From assembly GCA_964633205.1 (NCBI GenBank), contig CAZWFN010000123.1, positions 1-19,659 of the forward strand: a stretch of 19,659 bases of DNA, read 5' to 3'. The stretch comes from CAYVQE01 sp964633205. Its GTDB lineage: Bacteria > Myxococcota > B64-G9. The translations under genes and the position numbers were made by a program. Position 1 is the stretch's first letter. Every line of letters begins with the position of its first letter. The notes below the pieces were generated by a model. It did not search any database and was not told the origin of the DNA. It was given only the letters and a program-made list of their open reading frames with translations. Positions 1 through 9,300 of the stretch are shown piece after piece.

Positions 1-1
1 G

Positions 2-142
2 CCGGAGGCGGAGCCGGTGCTGGAGGCCGAGCCGGAGGCGGAGCCGGTGCTGGAGGCCGAGCCGGAGGCAGAGCCGGTGCTGGAGGCCGAGCCGGAAGCC
101 GAGCCGGTGCTGGAGGCCGAGCCGGAGGCAGAGGCCGAACCG
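2..142 (+). repeat. 30-bp in-frame tandem repeat encoding a Glu/Ala/Pro decapeptide
   Basis: Four nearly identical 30-bp units (2-31, 32-61, 62-91, 92-121) and a partial fifth encode PEAEPVLEAE. The units differ mostly at synonymous third positions (gcg/gca/gcc, gag/gaa). The array continues beyond the left edge, so the copy number is unknown. Confidence 0.9.
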
Positions 143-1183
143 GCCCCGCGTCCGGAGCCGGCCGGGCAGCCGGCCGCGGCCGAGCCCGAGCTGATCGATT
201 TCGATGAGGCCGCGGATGGGTTCTCCAGCGAGGCCGAGCAGGCCGAGCAGGCTGAATCGGTGCAGCCGGACGAGGAGGTGCCCACCCAGCTCGGCATCCA
301 GGCACCCGACCAGGCCGAGCCGGAACAGGCCGAACGCGCCGAGCAGGCTGAATCGGCGGAGTCGGCCGAGGACGAGGATCTCGAGGACGGCCTGGAGGAG
401 ATCGACTTCTTCATCCAGCAGAATCTGCTCGACGAGGCCGCTGATGCGGTCGAGGGTCTACGTGAGTCCTTCGGCGATCTGCCGCAGATCCAGGCCATGG
501 CGGACAAGCTCGCCCGGCTGCAGCAGGGCGAGGCGGCGGTGGCTCAGGTGACGCCGGAGGATCTGGGCCAGGAGTTCGACCTGGCGGCCGAGCTCGAGCA
601 GGAGGTGGGCGAGGAGTTCGCCGCGCCCATCGACGACGAGTTCCAGTACAGCGTCGATGACGTGTTCTCGGAGTTCAAGAAGGGCGTCGAAAAGGTGGTG
701 GAGAAAGAAGACTCGGCCACCCACTTCGATCTGGGCATCGCCTACCGCGAGATGGGCCTGATCGACGATTCCATCACCGAGTTCAGCGTGGCCGCCCAGG
801 ATGAAGGCCGCCGGGCCGAATCCCTGACCCTGATCGGGCTGTGCTTGGTGGAGAAGGAACAGTACAGCGAGGCCATCAACCGCTTCAAAGAGGCGCTGCA
901 CTCCCCCCGGATCGGCCAGGAGCAAGCCACCGGTCTGTACTACGAGATGGGTGATGTCTACGAGCGACTCGAGGATTTGAAAGAGGCGCTGTTCTACTTC
1001 AAGAAGGTCTACAAGCGCAATCCCAAATTCCGCGACGTGACGGCCCGGCTCAAGTCCCTGGTCAAGGCGGCCGGCTTGAAGAAGGGCGGCGAGCGCAAGT
1101 CGGCCAGCCAGGCCGAGACGGACAAATCCGCAGCCGGGTCCAGTGGCAAATCCGGCAACAAGGACAAGATATCGTACATGTAG
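2..1183 (+). CDS. Acidic repeat / TPR protein, 5' truncated
   Basis: The frame is open to the left edge, so the true start lies outside the window. The visible part (about 393 residues) begins with Glu/Ala/Pro decapeptide repeats, continues through a long acidic low-complexity linker rich in Gln-Ala-Glu, and ends in a folded region. That region (roughly residues 235-365) has TPR character: alternating helices such as HFDLGIAYREMG, LIGLCLVEKEQYSEAINRFKEAL and YYEMGDVYERLEDLKEALFYFKKVY. The last 30 residues are Lys/Ser-rich. TPR proteins act as scaffolds, and no catalytic motif is seen. The ExeA/MshM-like ATPase gene starts 20 bp downstream on the same strand. In MSHA-type pilus loci a TPR protein (MshN) and such an ATPase (MshM) are also neighbours, so a role in a pilus, secretion or motility machine is plausible but inferred. 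The acidic region could be a spacer or a protein-binding segment. Confidence 0.8.
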   Translation, partial: PEAEPVLEAEPEAEPVLEAEPEAEPVLEAEPEAEPVLEAEPEAEAEPAPRPEPAGQPAAAEPELIDFDEAADGFSSEAEQAEQAESVQPDEEVPTQLGIQAPDQAEPEQAERAEQAESAESAEDEDLEDGLEEIDFFIQQNLLDEAADAVEGLRESFGDLPQIQAMADKLARLQQGEAAVAQVTPEDLGQEFDLAAELEQEVGEEFAAPIDDEFQYSVDDVFSEFKKGVEKVVEKEDSATHFDLGIAYREMGLIDDSITEFSVAAQDEGRRAESLTLIGLCLVEKEQYSEAINRFKEALHSPRIGQEQATGLYYEMGDVYERLEDLKEALFYFKKVYKRNPKFRDVTARLKSLVKAAGLKKGGERKSASQAETDKSAAGSSGKSGNKDKISYM

Positions 1184-1203
1184 TCGAGCCGCCGAGGGGA
1201 ACG

Positions 1204-2175
1204 ATGAACTACCTGCAGCACTTCCAGCTCAACCAGGAACCGTTCTCCAATGCACCGGTGACCCGTTTCTACTACAACTCGGTTCAGCACTCGCAGGCCA
1301 TGGTGCGCCTGATGTTCGCGGTCGACAACATGCGCGGGCTGGCGCTGTGCATCGGCGACATCGGCGCCGGCAAGACCACCCTGGCCCGCCGGATGCTGGA
1401 TCACATGCCGGAGAACCAGTACGAGGCCGCCCTGCTGGTCATCATCCACTCCGGCATCACCGCCTCCTGGCTGCTGCGGCGCATCGCGCTGCAGCTGGGG
1501 GTGGAGAGTCCGGCCGAGGAGAAGCTGACCCTGCTCAGCCAACTCTACCAGCGGCTGGTACAGCTCTATGAGCAAGGCAAGAAGGCGGTGGTGCTGATCG
1601 ACGAGGCTCAGATGTTGCAGAGCCGCGAGATCATGGAGGAGTTCCGCGGCTTGCTCAACCTCGAGGTGCCGGAGCGCAAGCTGCTGTCCTTCGTGTTTTT
1701 CGGCCTGCCGGATCTCGATCAGAACCTGATGCTGGACCCACCCCTGGCCCAGCGGGTGGCCTTGCGCTACCGGCTCGAGCCCTTCAACCTCGACTCGACC
1801 GAGGCCTACATCAAGCACCGGCTGCGCCTGTCCGGCTCGCGCAAGATGTTTTTCACCAACCAGGCGGTCGAGCGGATCCATGCCCACAGCCGCGGCGTGC
1901 CGCGCCTGATCAACACCCTGTGCGACAACGCCCTGTTCGAAGCCGCCCTGGGCGGCAAGCACGTGGTCGATCGCGCCATGGTCGAACGGGTGGCGGAAAT
2001 GCTCGGGCTGGATCAGGAGCAAGACGCTTCCGAGGCGGTTCAGGCCCGGCGCGCGGCGGGAATCCTGGCTCCCGGAGAGTCCTCGGCCGGTCAGATCCGC
2101 TCCAGCCGGCGGCCCCACCGCCTGCCGACCATGGAGGAGATCGACAGTTTTCTTGACAGGCACGGCAAGGTATAG
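1204..2175 (+). CDS. ExeA/MshM-like AAA+ ATPase
   Basis: A 323-residue P-loop ATPase of the ExeA/GspA family. It starts with the family hallmark MNYLQHFQLNQEPFSNAP. Walker A is GDIGAGKTT (residues 51-59) and Walker B is VVLIDEAQ (129-136). A Gly-Val-Pro-Arg-Leu-Ile-Asn motif near residue 230 corresponds to the sensor 2 region. ExeA itself carries a membrane segment and a peptidoglycan-binding domain after the ATPase; neither is present here, so the protein resembles the shorter MshM-type cytoplasmic ATPases linked to type IV pilus-like or secretion assemblies. The C-terminal 60 residues are a variable tail. The ATG at 1204 is preceded by GAGGGG (1194-1199). The gene follows the TPR gene by 20 bp and is probably co-transcribed with it. 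Assignment to the ATPase family is secure; the machine it serves is inferred. Confidence 0.85.
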   Translation: MNYLQHFQLNQEPFSNAPVTRFYYNSVQHSQAMVRLMFAVDNMRGLALCIGDIGAGKTTLARRMLDHMPENQYEAALLVIIHSGITASWLLRRIALQLGVESPAEEKLTLLSQLYQRLVQLYEQGKKAVVLIDEAQMLQSREIMEEFRGLLNLEVPERKLLSFVFFGLPDLDQNLMLDPPLAQRVALRYRLEPFNLDSTEAYIKHRLRLSGSRKMFFTNQAVERIHAHSRGVPRLINTLCDNALFEAALGGKHVVDRAMVERVAEMLGLDQEQDASEAVQARRAAGILAPGESSAGQIRSSRRPHRLPTMEEIDSFLDRHGKV

Positions 2176-2181
2176 TAAATA
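2153..2181 (+). promoter_or_regulatory. Possible sigma-70 promoter for tRNA-Gly
   Basis: A perfect TTGACA (2153-2158) at the end of the ATPase gene lies 17 bp upstream of a weak TAAATA (2176-2181). A better hexamer, TATAGT (2171-2176), has the wrong spacing to it. The tRNA begins 53 bp after the -10. The call is weak. Confidence 0.3.
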
Positions 2182-2234
2182 CACGAGGTTCGTGGGCTGA
2201 CAGGCCTTGACGGTTGTCGACGGCCACTCAGCAC

Positions 2235-2306
2235 GCGGGTGTAATTCAGTGGTAGAATGCAAGCTTCCCAAGCTTGACGTCGTGGGTTCGACTCCCATCA
2301 CCCGCT
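2235..2306 (+). tRNA. tRNA-Gly, anticodon CCC
   Basis: A full cloverleaf can be drawn. The acceptor stem GCGGGTG pairs with CACCCGC (2235-2241/2299-2305), with discriminator T at 2306. The D arm contains AGTGGTAGA. The anticodon stem is CAAGC/GCTTG with loop TTCCCAA, giving anticodon CCC for GGG codons. The T arm is GTGGG-TTCGACT-CCCAT. The CCA end is not encoded. It is followed 15 bp later by an intrinsic terminator. Confidence 0.96.
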
Positions 2307-2321
2307 TGGTCCACGTTTGAC

Positions 2322-2358
2322 GCCTCGAACACCGCTCAGGTGCTCGGGGCATTTTTTT
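2322..2358 (+). terminator. Rho-independent terminator of tRNA-Gly
   Basis: The arms 2322-2333 (GCCTCGAACACC) and 2339-2350 (GGTGCTCGGGGC) form 11 of 12 pairs around the loop GCTCA. The hairpin is followed by A and seven T residues (2352-2358). It ends 9 bp before the GTG chosen as the tamB start, so a tamB start upstream of it is unlikely. Confidence 0.85.
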
Positions 2359-2367
2359 GGGGCCGCC

Positions 2368-5300
2368 GTGCGCGCGAGGGCGCGAATCTTCTTGTCGATA
2401 CCGGTGCTGGTGCTGTTGGCTTTGCTGGCGGCCGGAGTGGTGTTCCTCAAGAGCGATCTGGCCGCCGAGCGGGTCTGCGGGCTGCTGCGCGCCGGTGTTC
2501 AGGAACGGCTGCACCTGGAGACCGACATCCAGGCTTGCCGCATCGATCTGCTGCCGCCAGCGCTCGAGGCCAGCGGCTTGCGCCTCGCGGCGGCCGGCGG
2601 TGGCCGCTTGCTGACCGCCGCCAGCATTCTGTTCGAGCTCGATCCCTTGTCCTTGCTCGCTGGCGAGTTCGAGGTCGATCGGGTGTTGTTGGTCGATCCC
2701 CACCTCCACCTGCGGCTGGTCGATGGTGCTCTGGTGGGCTCGCCGGCGGGCCGCTCGGAAGCGGCTGCGGCCGAGCCGATGGCCGGCGCTTTTCCCAGCC
2801 AGCTGGAGGTCGAAGGCGGCCGGCTGGACCTGGTGCTCGAACGCTGGGGGCTGCTGCAGCTGCAGGGGCTGAAACTATCGTTGTCCTCGGCCGCCGGCGG
2901 ACGGATGGAGCTCGCCGGCGAGGTGGCCGGGGGCAGCCTGGATCGGGCCGGCCCGCGGGGCACCAGCCTGGAGGTGCGGCCGAGCCGCTGCCGGGCGGTG
3001 CTGGCCGACGGGACGATCGAGATCGAGCAATGCGCCCTGGGCCTGGACGCGGCCGTGCTCAAGGGGCAGGGACTCCTTCGTTTCGAACGGGGCCAGCCGC
3101 GCGGTCGGCTGTCGGCCACCCTGGCGGCGCCGGTCGTGCTGGCTCCGCTGGCGATCGATGCCCTGCCGGACATGCGCGGCCAGATCGTGTTGAGCGCCGA
3201 CGCCAGCGCCGACGCATCCGGCTGGCGCGTCACCGGTGCGCTGGACCTCGATCGCTTCGGCCTGGGGCCGCTGCACGACGTGGACCTGCAATCCAGCTTC
3301 ACGATCGACGCCGCCGGCGTCGACCTGCGCCAGTTTCGGCTCACCTGCCCGGCCGGTCGCGTCTCGGGCCGCACCCGGGTGCACTTCGACGAACGGCTGA
3401 GCCTGGAAGGCGCCCTGATCCTGGAGCGGGCCGATCTGATCCGCGCGCTTGAGCTGGGCGGTTTGAACTGGGACTACATCGATCTGCGCGGGACCGGCCA
3501 GGCTGAGCTGCACGGCCAGCTGCTGCGGCCGGAGGGGCCGCGGGCGGTGGTCGACGCGCGCATGCAGGCCGATCGCCTGCGCATCCAGTCGGGCGCGGGC
3601 GGCCTGGCGGTGCTGGATCTGGACGGGGCGGCCCTGGCCGGGCAGGGCACCTTCGATCGCCGGGGCATTCGCATCGCCGGGGCCCAGGTCGATCGCGGTC
3701 AGACCCGGGTGACGGGCGAGGGGCTGATCCGCTGGCGCGGCTGGGGGGTCGATGCCCGGGTGCGCAGCAGCGGGGCCCGGTTGACCGATCTGGCGCCCAT
3801 CGCCGGCATCGCTGCCGACGGGGTGCTGGTGCTGGACGCCGTCATCGGTCATACGGTGCTGAACCCGACCCTGACGGTCGACTTCGACGCCGAGCGGCTG
3901 GCCTTGGGCGGCCATGCCCTGGGCCGGCTGCAGGGCCGGGTGGGCATGGAGGACTTCCGGCTGCGCTTCGATCCCCTCGAGCTGGCCCGTCACGGGGGGG
4001 CGCTGCGGATCACGGGCTGGCTGGACGTACTGGAGCCGTACCGGCTGCAGCTCGAGACCGACTTGTCGCGAATCGCTCTGGCCGATCTGGCGGCCGCCAT
4101 CTGGCGTATCCCACCGCCGGACTTTTTGGGCGGCTGGGCCGGGGGCCGGGTGGCCGCCGTCGGCACGCTGGCCGCGCCGACACTCGATTTCAAGCTGGCC
4201 TTCGCCGATCTGCGCCTGGGCGAGCAGCGCTTCGCCGAGGCCGGAGCCATCGGCCGCTATACCGAAGGCAGCTGGCAGCTCGAGCTGCTCGAAGCGCGCA
4301 TGGGCCAGGGCTGGCTGTTCGCCCGCGGTTCCATCAGCGCCGACCTGCAGCTCGATCTGATGGGCTACTCGACCGGCTTGCGAGCCGCATCCTTCGCGTC
4401 CTGGTTGCCGTTCGACGACCAGCTCGATTTTCGCCTCGACCTGCACGCCGAGGCCCGCGGGCCCTTGCGCTCGCCCGCCATCGAAGGCTGGCTCAAGGTG
4501 TACGACACCGAGGTGGCTGGCCAGGCCATCGGCGACTCGATGCTGACCGCCAGCGCGGCAGCCGATCACCTTTCGGTCCAGGGCCGCTTCGGCGGCCAGA
4601 TGGCACGGCTCGAGCTGCAGGCCCGGATCGAGGTCGGCCTGCCCTTCTCGGGAACCCTGCGCTTCGCCAGTGAATCGCTGGGCCGTTTTTTGATTCCGGT
4701 GGGCCTGGCCGGGGCGGACGAGGCGATGCCGCGGGCCGCGGTCCGGGGCCGGATCGAGGCCGCGGGTGCGCTGCTGCAGCCCGGCGGGCTGTCCGGCCGG
4801 CTGCAGATCGATCAGCTGGCGTTGGCCCTGCCGAACTGGCGCATCGGCAACAGCGGTCCGTTGCAGCTGCTGTGGCGCGATGGCGCGTTGCAGGTGGAGG
4901 CCTTCGCGCTGGCCGGCACCGAGACCCGGGTCAGGCTGCGCGGCGGGGGCACCCGGGCGACCGGGCTGCGGTTGGATGCGACGGGCGGGGTCGGTCTGGC
5001 GCTGCTGCCATTGCTGATCCCGGCGTTCGAGCGCGCCGAGGGCCGGGCCGAGCTGGCCTTGCAGATCCGGGGCGACTGGTGGTCCCCCCGGGTCGCTGGA
5101 ACCCTGGCCCTGACGGCGGATCGCATCCGGATGGCCGGCCTGCCGTTCGACATCGAGGCCGTCACCGGCCAGGCCAGTCTGAGCCCGGAGCGGGTCGACA
5201 TCGAGCGGCTGGCCGGCAACTTCGGCGGTGGCCGGGTGGCCGCCTGGGGCCAGGTCGAGCTCGACGGCTTGTCGTTGGAGGACCTGGGCCTGACCATCGA

Positions 5301-6333
5301 GCTCGATGGGGTCCGCTACAATGCGGGCGAGGGCCTATGGGGCGTGGGCACCGGCACCTTGTCCTTGACCGGGCAGCCCACCCGGCGCCTGCGGCTGGGC
5401 GGCCAGGTGCGCGTCCAGCGGGCTGCTTACGCCGAGCGGATCTCGTTGGTCAGCCTGTCCAACGGCATATTCCGGCGCCGGCGGCCCCGGACCCGCACTT
5501 ACGACCGCGCGGCCGAGTGGGTCGACTTCGACGTGCGGCTGCTGATCCCCGAGAAGCTACAGGTGCTCTACGATCTGGAGCTGGCCCGCTTCGAAGCCGA
5601 GATGAAGGGCGAGCTGCGGCTGACCGGGACGAACGAGCGGACCGGTCTGCTCGGCGAGCTCGAGGCGCTCAGCGGCGAGGTGGCCTACCTGAGCAAGGTC
5701 TTCGAGCTCGATGCGGCGCGGGTGGCCTTCGTCGACGAGACGGCCATCGAGCCGAAGATCGAGATCCGGGCTTCCCGCTCGGAGACGGTCGACCGCGGCG
5801 AGGAGGGCAAGACCGACTATGAGATCGGCCTGGCGTTGATCGGCCGTGGTGACGACCTGCGCATCGATCTGCACTCCAACCCACCGCTGGACGAACGCGA
5901 CATCGTCACCTTGCTGTCGCTGGGCATCACCAGCCGCGACATGGACCGGCTGCAGGGCGACGACCTGATCGGGCTGGGGGGCGAGATCTTCTTGCGCTCG
6001 CTCAAAGCCGACGAGCGGCTGCGCAAGTTCTTCCCCTTCCCGGCCGATGTCATCCAGCCCAAGTACGTGCGCATCCGGTCGCGTTATTCGGATCAGACCC
6101 AGACCACCACGCCGCGGCTCGAGGCCGGCGTGGAGCTGCGTTTCATCAGCGAGGATCTGGATCTGGACTACAGCCGTTCGATCTACCTCGAGGATGGCCA
6201 GCGGCTGGACCAGAGCCTGGATCTGTCCTATCGCTTGTCCGAGGGGGTCTCGACCCGGCTGCGCTGGGAGAGCGACGTCGAGAGCGACTTCGGCGATCTG
6301 GGTCTCGACCTGAAGCTGGAGTGGGAATGGTGA
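2368..6333 (+). CDS. tamB: TamB-like inner-membrane-anchored AsmA-family protein
   Basis: A 1321-residue TamB/DUF490-family protein. It begins with a signal-anchor helix (about residues 7-28, LSIPVLVLLALLAAGVVF), followed by over 1000 residues of repetitive beta-rich sequence expected to form the hydrophobic-groove bridge across the periplasm. The C-terminal TamB domain (roughly residues 985-1321) includes the typical LDERDIVTLLSLG motif and ends in EWEW. TamB proteins link the inner membrane to an Omp85 barrel and are implicated in lipid transport and outer-membrane protein assembly. An Omp85 gene starts 4 bp downstream, as expected. The open frame extends to a TTG at 2317, but that region is the tRNA terminator hairpin. 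The GTG at 2368, just after a GGGG-rich segment, gives a clean signal anchor and is preferred. The length is close to E. coli TamB (about 1260). Confidence 0.88.
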   Translation: MRARARIFLSIPVLVLLALLAAGVVFLKSDLAAERVCGLLRAGVQERLHLETDIQACRIDLLPPALEASGLRLAAAGGGRLLTAASILFELDPLSLLAGEFEVDRVLLVDPHLHLRLVDGALVGSPAGRSEAAAAEPMAGAFPSQLEVEGGRLDLVLERWGLLQLQGLKLSLSSAAGGRMELAGEVAGGSLDRAGPRGTSLEVRPSRCRAVLADGTIEIEQCALGLDAAVLKGQGLLRFERGQPRGRLSATLAAPVVLAPLAIDALPDMRGQIVLSADASADASGWRVTGALDLDRFGLGPLHDVDLQSSFTIDAAGVDLRQFRLTCPAGRVSGRTRVHFDERLSLEGALILERADLIRALELGGLNWDYIDLRGTGQAELHGQLLRPEGPRAVVDARMQADRLRIQSGAGGLAVLDLDGAALAGQGTFDRRGIRIAGAQVDRGQTRVTGEGLIRWRGWGVDARVRSSGARLTDLAPIAGIAADGVLVLDAVIGHTVLNPTLTVDFDAERLALGGHALGRLQGRVGMEDFRLRFDPLELARHGGALRITGWLDVLEPYRLQLETDLSRIALADLAAAIWRIPPPDFLGGWAGGRVAAVGTLAAPTLDFKLAFADLRLGEQRFAEAGAIGRYTEGSWQLELLEARMGQGWLFARGSISADLQLDLMGYSTGLRAASFASWLPFDDQLDFRLDLHAEARGPLRSPAIEGWLKVYDTEVAGQAIGDSMLTASAAADHLSVQGRFGGQMARLELQARIEVGLPFSGTLRFASESLGRFLIPVGLAGADEAMPRAAVRGRIEAAGALLQPGGLSGRLQIDQLALALPNWRIGNSGPLQLLWRDGALQVEAFALAGTETRVRLRGGGTRATGLRLDATGGVGLALLPLLIPAFERAEGRAELALQIRGDWWSPRVAGTLALTADRIRMAGLPFDIEAVTGQASLSPERVDIERLAGNFGGGRVAAWGQVELDGLSLEDLGLTIELDGVRYNAGEGLWGVGTGTLSLTGQPTRRLRLGGQVRVQRAAYAERISLVSLSNGIFRRRRPRTRTYDRAAEWVDFDVRLLIPEKLQVLYDLELARFEAEMKGELRLTGTNERTGLLGELEALSGEVAYLSKVFELDAARVAFVDETAIEPKIEIRASRSETVDRGEEGKTDYEIGLALIGRGDDLRIDLHSNPPLDERDIVTLLSLGITSRDMDRLQGDDLIGLGGEIFLRSLKADERLRKFFPFPADVIQPKYVRIRSRYSDQTQTTTPRLEAGVELRFISEDLDLDYSRSIYLEDGQRLDQSLDLSYRLSEGVSTRLRWESDVESDFGDLGLDLKLEWEW

Positions 6334-6337
6334 GACC

Positions 6338-9300
6338 GTGACCCGCCTGCTGTCGCCATGGATCGGGCTCGCCTTGCTGGTCGCTGCCGGCGCTGCAGCC
6401 GCGCCGACGGGCCCGGTGGACCCCCTGGCCGGCCACCAGGGCAAACGGGTGCTGGCTGTGGAGCTGCGCGGCCACCGCCAGGTGGGTCTGTCGCGCGCCG
6501 AGGGCTTGCGTTATGTCGCGATCCAGCCCGGCGATCGGTTCTCGCTGCAGGCCGTCCGCCGCTCGGTCAAGCTGTTGTATCACCTGGGGTTGTTCGGACA
6601 GGTGCGGGCGACGGCGCAGCCGGCGGCCGGCGGCCTGCGGCTGATCTTCCACCTCAGCCCCAAGCGCCGGGTGCTGGCGGTGGAGGTGTTCGGTTGCCAG
6701 GCCATCGATGCCCAGGATCTGTTGCGCCTGTCGCGGCTCGAGCGCGGCGACGAGTACGACCACTGGAAGATGGAGGCCGGTGCCGCCGATATGCGGCAGT
6801 TGTACGCGCGGCGCGGTTATCGCCGGGCGCGCATCGTATCGAAAGCCGAGCAGGACGACAGCGGCGATGTGTGGCTGCGCCACTTCATCCAGGAAGGCGC
6901 GCCCACCCGCATCTCGCGGCTGTGGTTCCGCGGTCAGCTCCGCTTCGAGCGCTCCCGGCTCGAGCGGGTCATCGACCTGGAGCGCGGCTCGGTGCTGAGC
7001 CTGGACCGGTTGGAGGCCGGCCTGGAGGCGTTACGGGATTTCTACCGCGAGCAGGGATACTGCGAGGTGCGGGTACGCGGGCCACGGCTCGACCCCGGGC
7101 TCGAGGCCCGCTGGGAGGTGGTGCCGATCGACGTCGAGCCGGGGCCGCGGATCGCGTTCGCCTTCGTGGGCAACCGCTTGTTCGACGACGCGCAGCTGCG
7201 CGACGCCCTCGCGCTCGAGGAGAACAAGGAGCTGGATGACTACGTGCTGGCCGATCTGCGCCAGCGGCTGGCCGATCGCTACCGGCGCGCCGGCCACGCC
7301 CGGGTGCGGGTGGGCAGCCGGGTGGAGCGCGATCGACGGCGCCGGCGCAAGCGGATCACCTTCGTCATCCGGGAGGGACCGCGGGTGACGGTGCGGGCCA
7401 TGGAGTTCGTCGGCAACCGGGCCTTCGACGACGCTGCGCTGCGCGCCTACGTAAACGACGCCATGGTCGACGCCGTGCCGCAGCCGGCGCTGGGCCAGCC
7501 GGTCGACCCCGGCGACATGGACCCGCTGGGCGGCCACCCTGCGGTGGGCCGGCCGCGGCCGGTGGATCGACCGCAGGGCTTCTTGTTCGAGCTGGAGCCA
7601 GAGCGGATCTATCTGCGCCGGCCCGTGCGCCAGGCCCTCGAGGACATCGAAGATCTCTACTTGAGCCGCGGCTACCTGGATGTCCAGCTGGAGCCGCCGG
7701 TGCTGTACTACGCGGATGACGGCGCCGATCTCTACCTGTCCTTTCCGGTCCACGAGGGGCCGCAGACCCGGGTGGACTCGATCGCCTTCAGCGGCAACCA
7801 GGCCATCCCGGCCGAGGTTCTGCTGGCGGTGGCCGACCGGCTCGAGCGTTTCGTAAGGCCGGGCGGACCCCTGGACCAGTACGGCGTGGAGATGCTGCGC
7901 AAGGAGCTGGCGCGCAGCTACGCCAAGCGGGGTTATGTGTTCTGCCGCGTGCGGCAGGAGGTGGCCATCTCCGAAGATCGCCGGCGGGCCGAAGTGGTCT
8001 ATCACTTCGATGAGGGACCCCGGGTGCGGGTGGGTCGCGTTCTGCTGCGCGGCAACCTGCTGACCGACGAGAAGGTGTTCCACGCCCTGTTGCAGCTGCG
8101 GCCGGGAGAGCTGTTCACCCCGGAAAGGGTGAATGCCAGCCAGGAAGGCCTGCTCGAGCTGCGGGTGTTCGCCGGGGTGGACATCAAGATGCTCGAGCCC
8201 GACCGCCCGGAGGCCACCAAGGACGTGGTGGTCCACGTGCGCGAGCGCCTGGGCCACCACTTCACGTTTGCGCCGGGCATCTCGTCGGGTGAAGGCGTGC
8301 GGATGTTGCTGGAATACGCTCATCGCAACCTGTTCGGCTACGCCCTGGAGTCGGTCAACCGGGCCCGGGTCAACTACCAGGTTTTCTACCCGACCGGTCT
8401 GGTTCCGGATGCGCTGAGAGAACGCTTCGAGCGGATGCCATTTTACGAAGGCCTGGAGTGGAATCTGGTGTCGGGCCTGCACTGGCCCCGGATGTGGTTC
8501 CTCGGCCGCCGCCTGACCGGGCGGCTGGACCTGGCCGGCCTGCGCGATCACGCCCTGTCCTTCGATCTGACCAAGGTGTCGATCACGCCGGGGGTCGATT
8601 TCGATTGGGCCGACGAGCTGTCGGCCACCGTCGAGTACGAGATCGAGTACATCGACTTGAGCTGCCCCTTCAAGGGGGCGCAGACCGCGGTCGACTTCGG
8701 GCCCTGCGGCGACTCGCCGAGTCGCTGGATCCGCTACGACGAGGGCCGGCTGCCGCTGGGTTCCTTCCGGCCGGAGGTGTCGTGGGATCACCGCGACAAT
8801 CCATTCGATCCCCACCGCGGTCTGCTGATGGCCCTGCGCGCCGAGCTGGCCCACACCCTGTCGGCGGCCCGGCCGATCTTCTACCTCAAGCTCGACGGTC
8901 AGGTGACCGGCTACCTGCCGCTGACGCGGCGGACCACGCTGGCCCTGTCCATCCGGGCCGGCGGCCTGTTCCATCTGCTCGACGAATCGCGCACACCGTC
9001 GCACAAGCTGTTCTACCTGGGCGGTCGCAACTCGGTGCGCGGTTTCGGTGAGGAGAACCTGATCCCGGCCGACCAGGCCGAGGCCTGCTTCTGCGCTGAA
9101 GAGGCGGCCGACGGCAGCTGCATCGGCAAGCGTACCTGCGTGTCACAGGGGGGCAACAGCTACCTGACGCTCAAGGCCGAGTACCGTTTCCCGCTGCTGC
9201 CCGATCTGCTTTCGGGGGCCCTGTTCGTCGACGTGGGCAACCTGTGGGTCAAGACCAGCAACTTCGATCCCTCCGACCTGCGCCCGGCGGCCGGTATCGG

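Noticed and set aside
1..142. CRISPR-like array at the left edge
   Set aside because: The 30-bp repeats are directly adjacent without spacers and keep the reading frame; they are coding tandem repeats.
2235..2306. Possibility that the tRNA is tRNA-Sec
   Set aside because: The anticodon is CCC and the arms have normal tRNA-Gly lengths; tRNA-Sec has a UCA anticodon, a long acceptor stem and a long variable arm.
1009..2709. 566-residue open frame on the minus strand over the ATPase, tRNA and tamB start
   Set aside because: It crosses a tRNA gene on the opposite strand and has His/Gln/Ala-rich low-complexity translation, typical of a shadow frame in high-GC DNA.
2875..4569. 564-residue minus-strand open frame inside tamB
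   Set aside because: A Gln/Gly/Arg-rich shadow; tamB on the plus strand has clear family features throughout.
4601..4616. Sigma-54-like TGGCACG with GG-N10-GC spacing
   Set aside because: It lies in the middle of the tamB coding sequence with no gene start downstream; chance match in GC-rich code.
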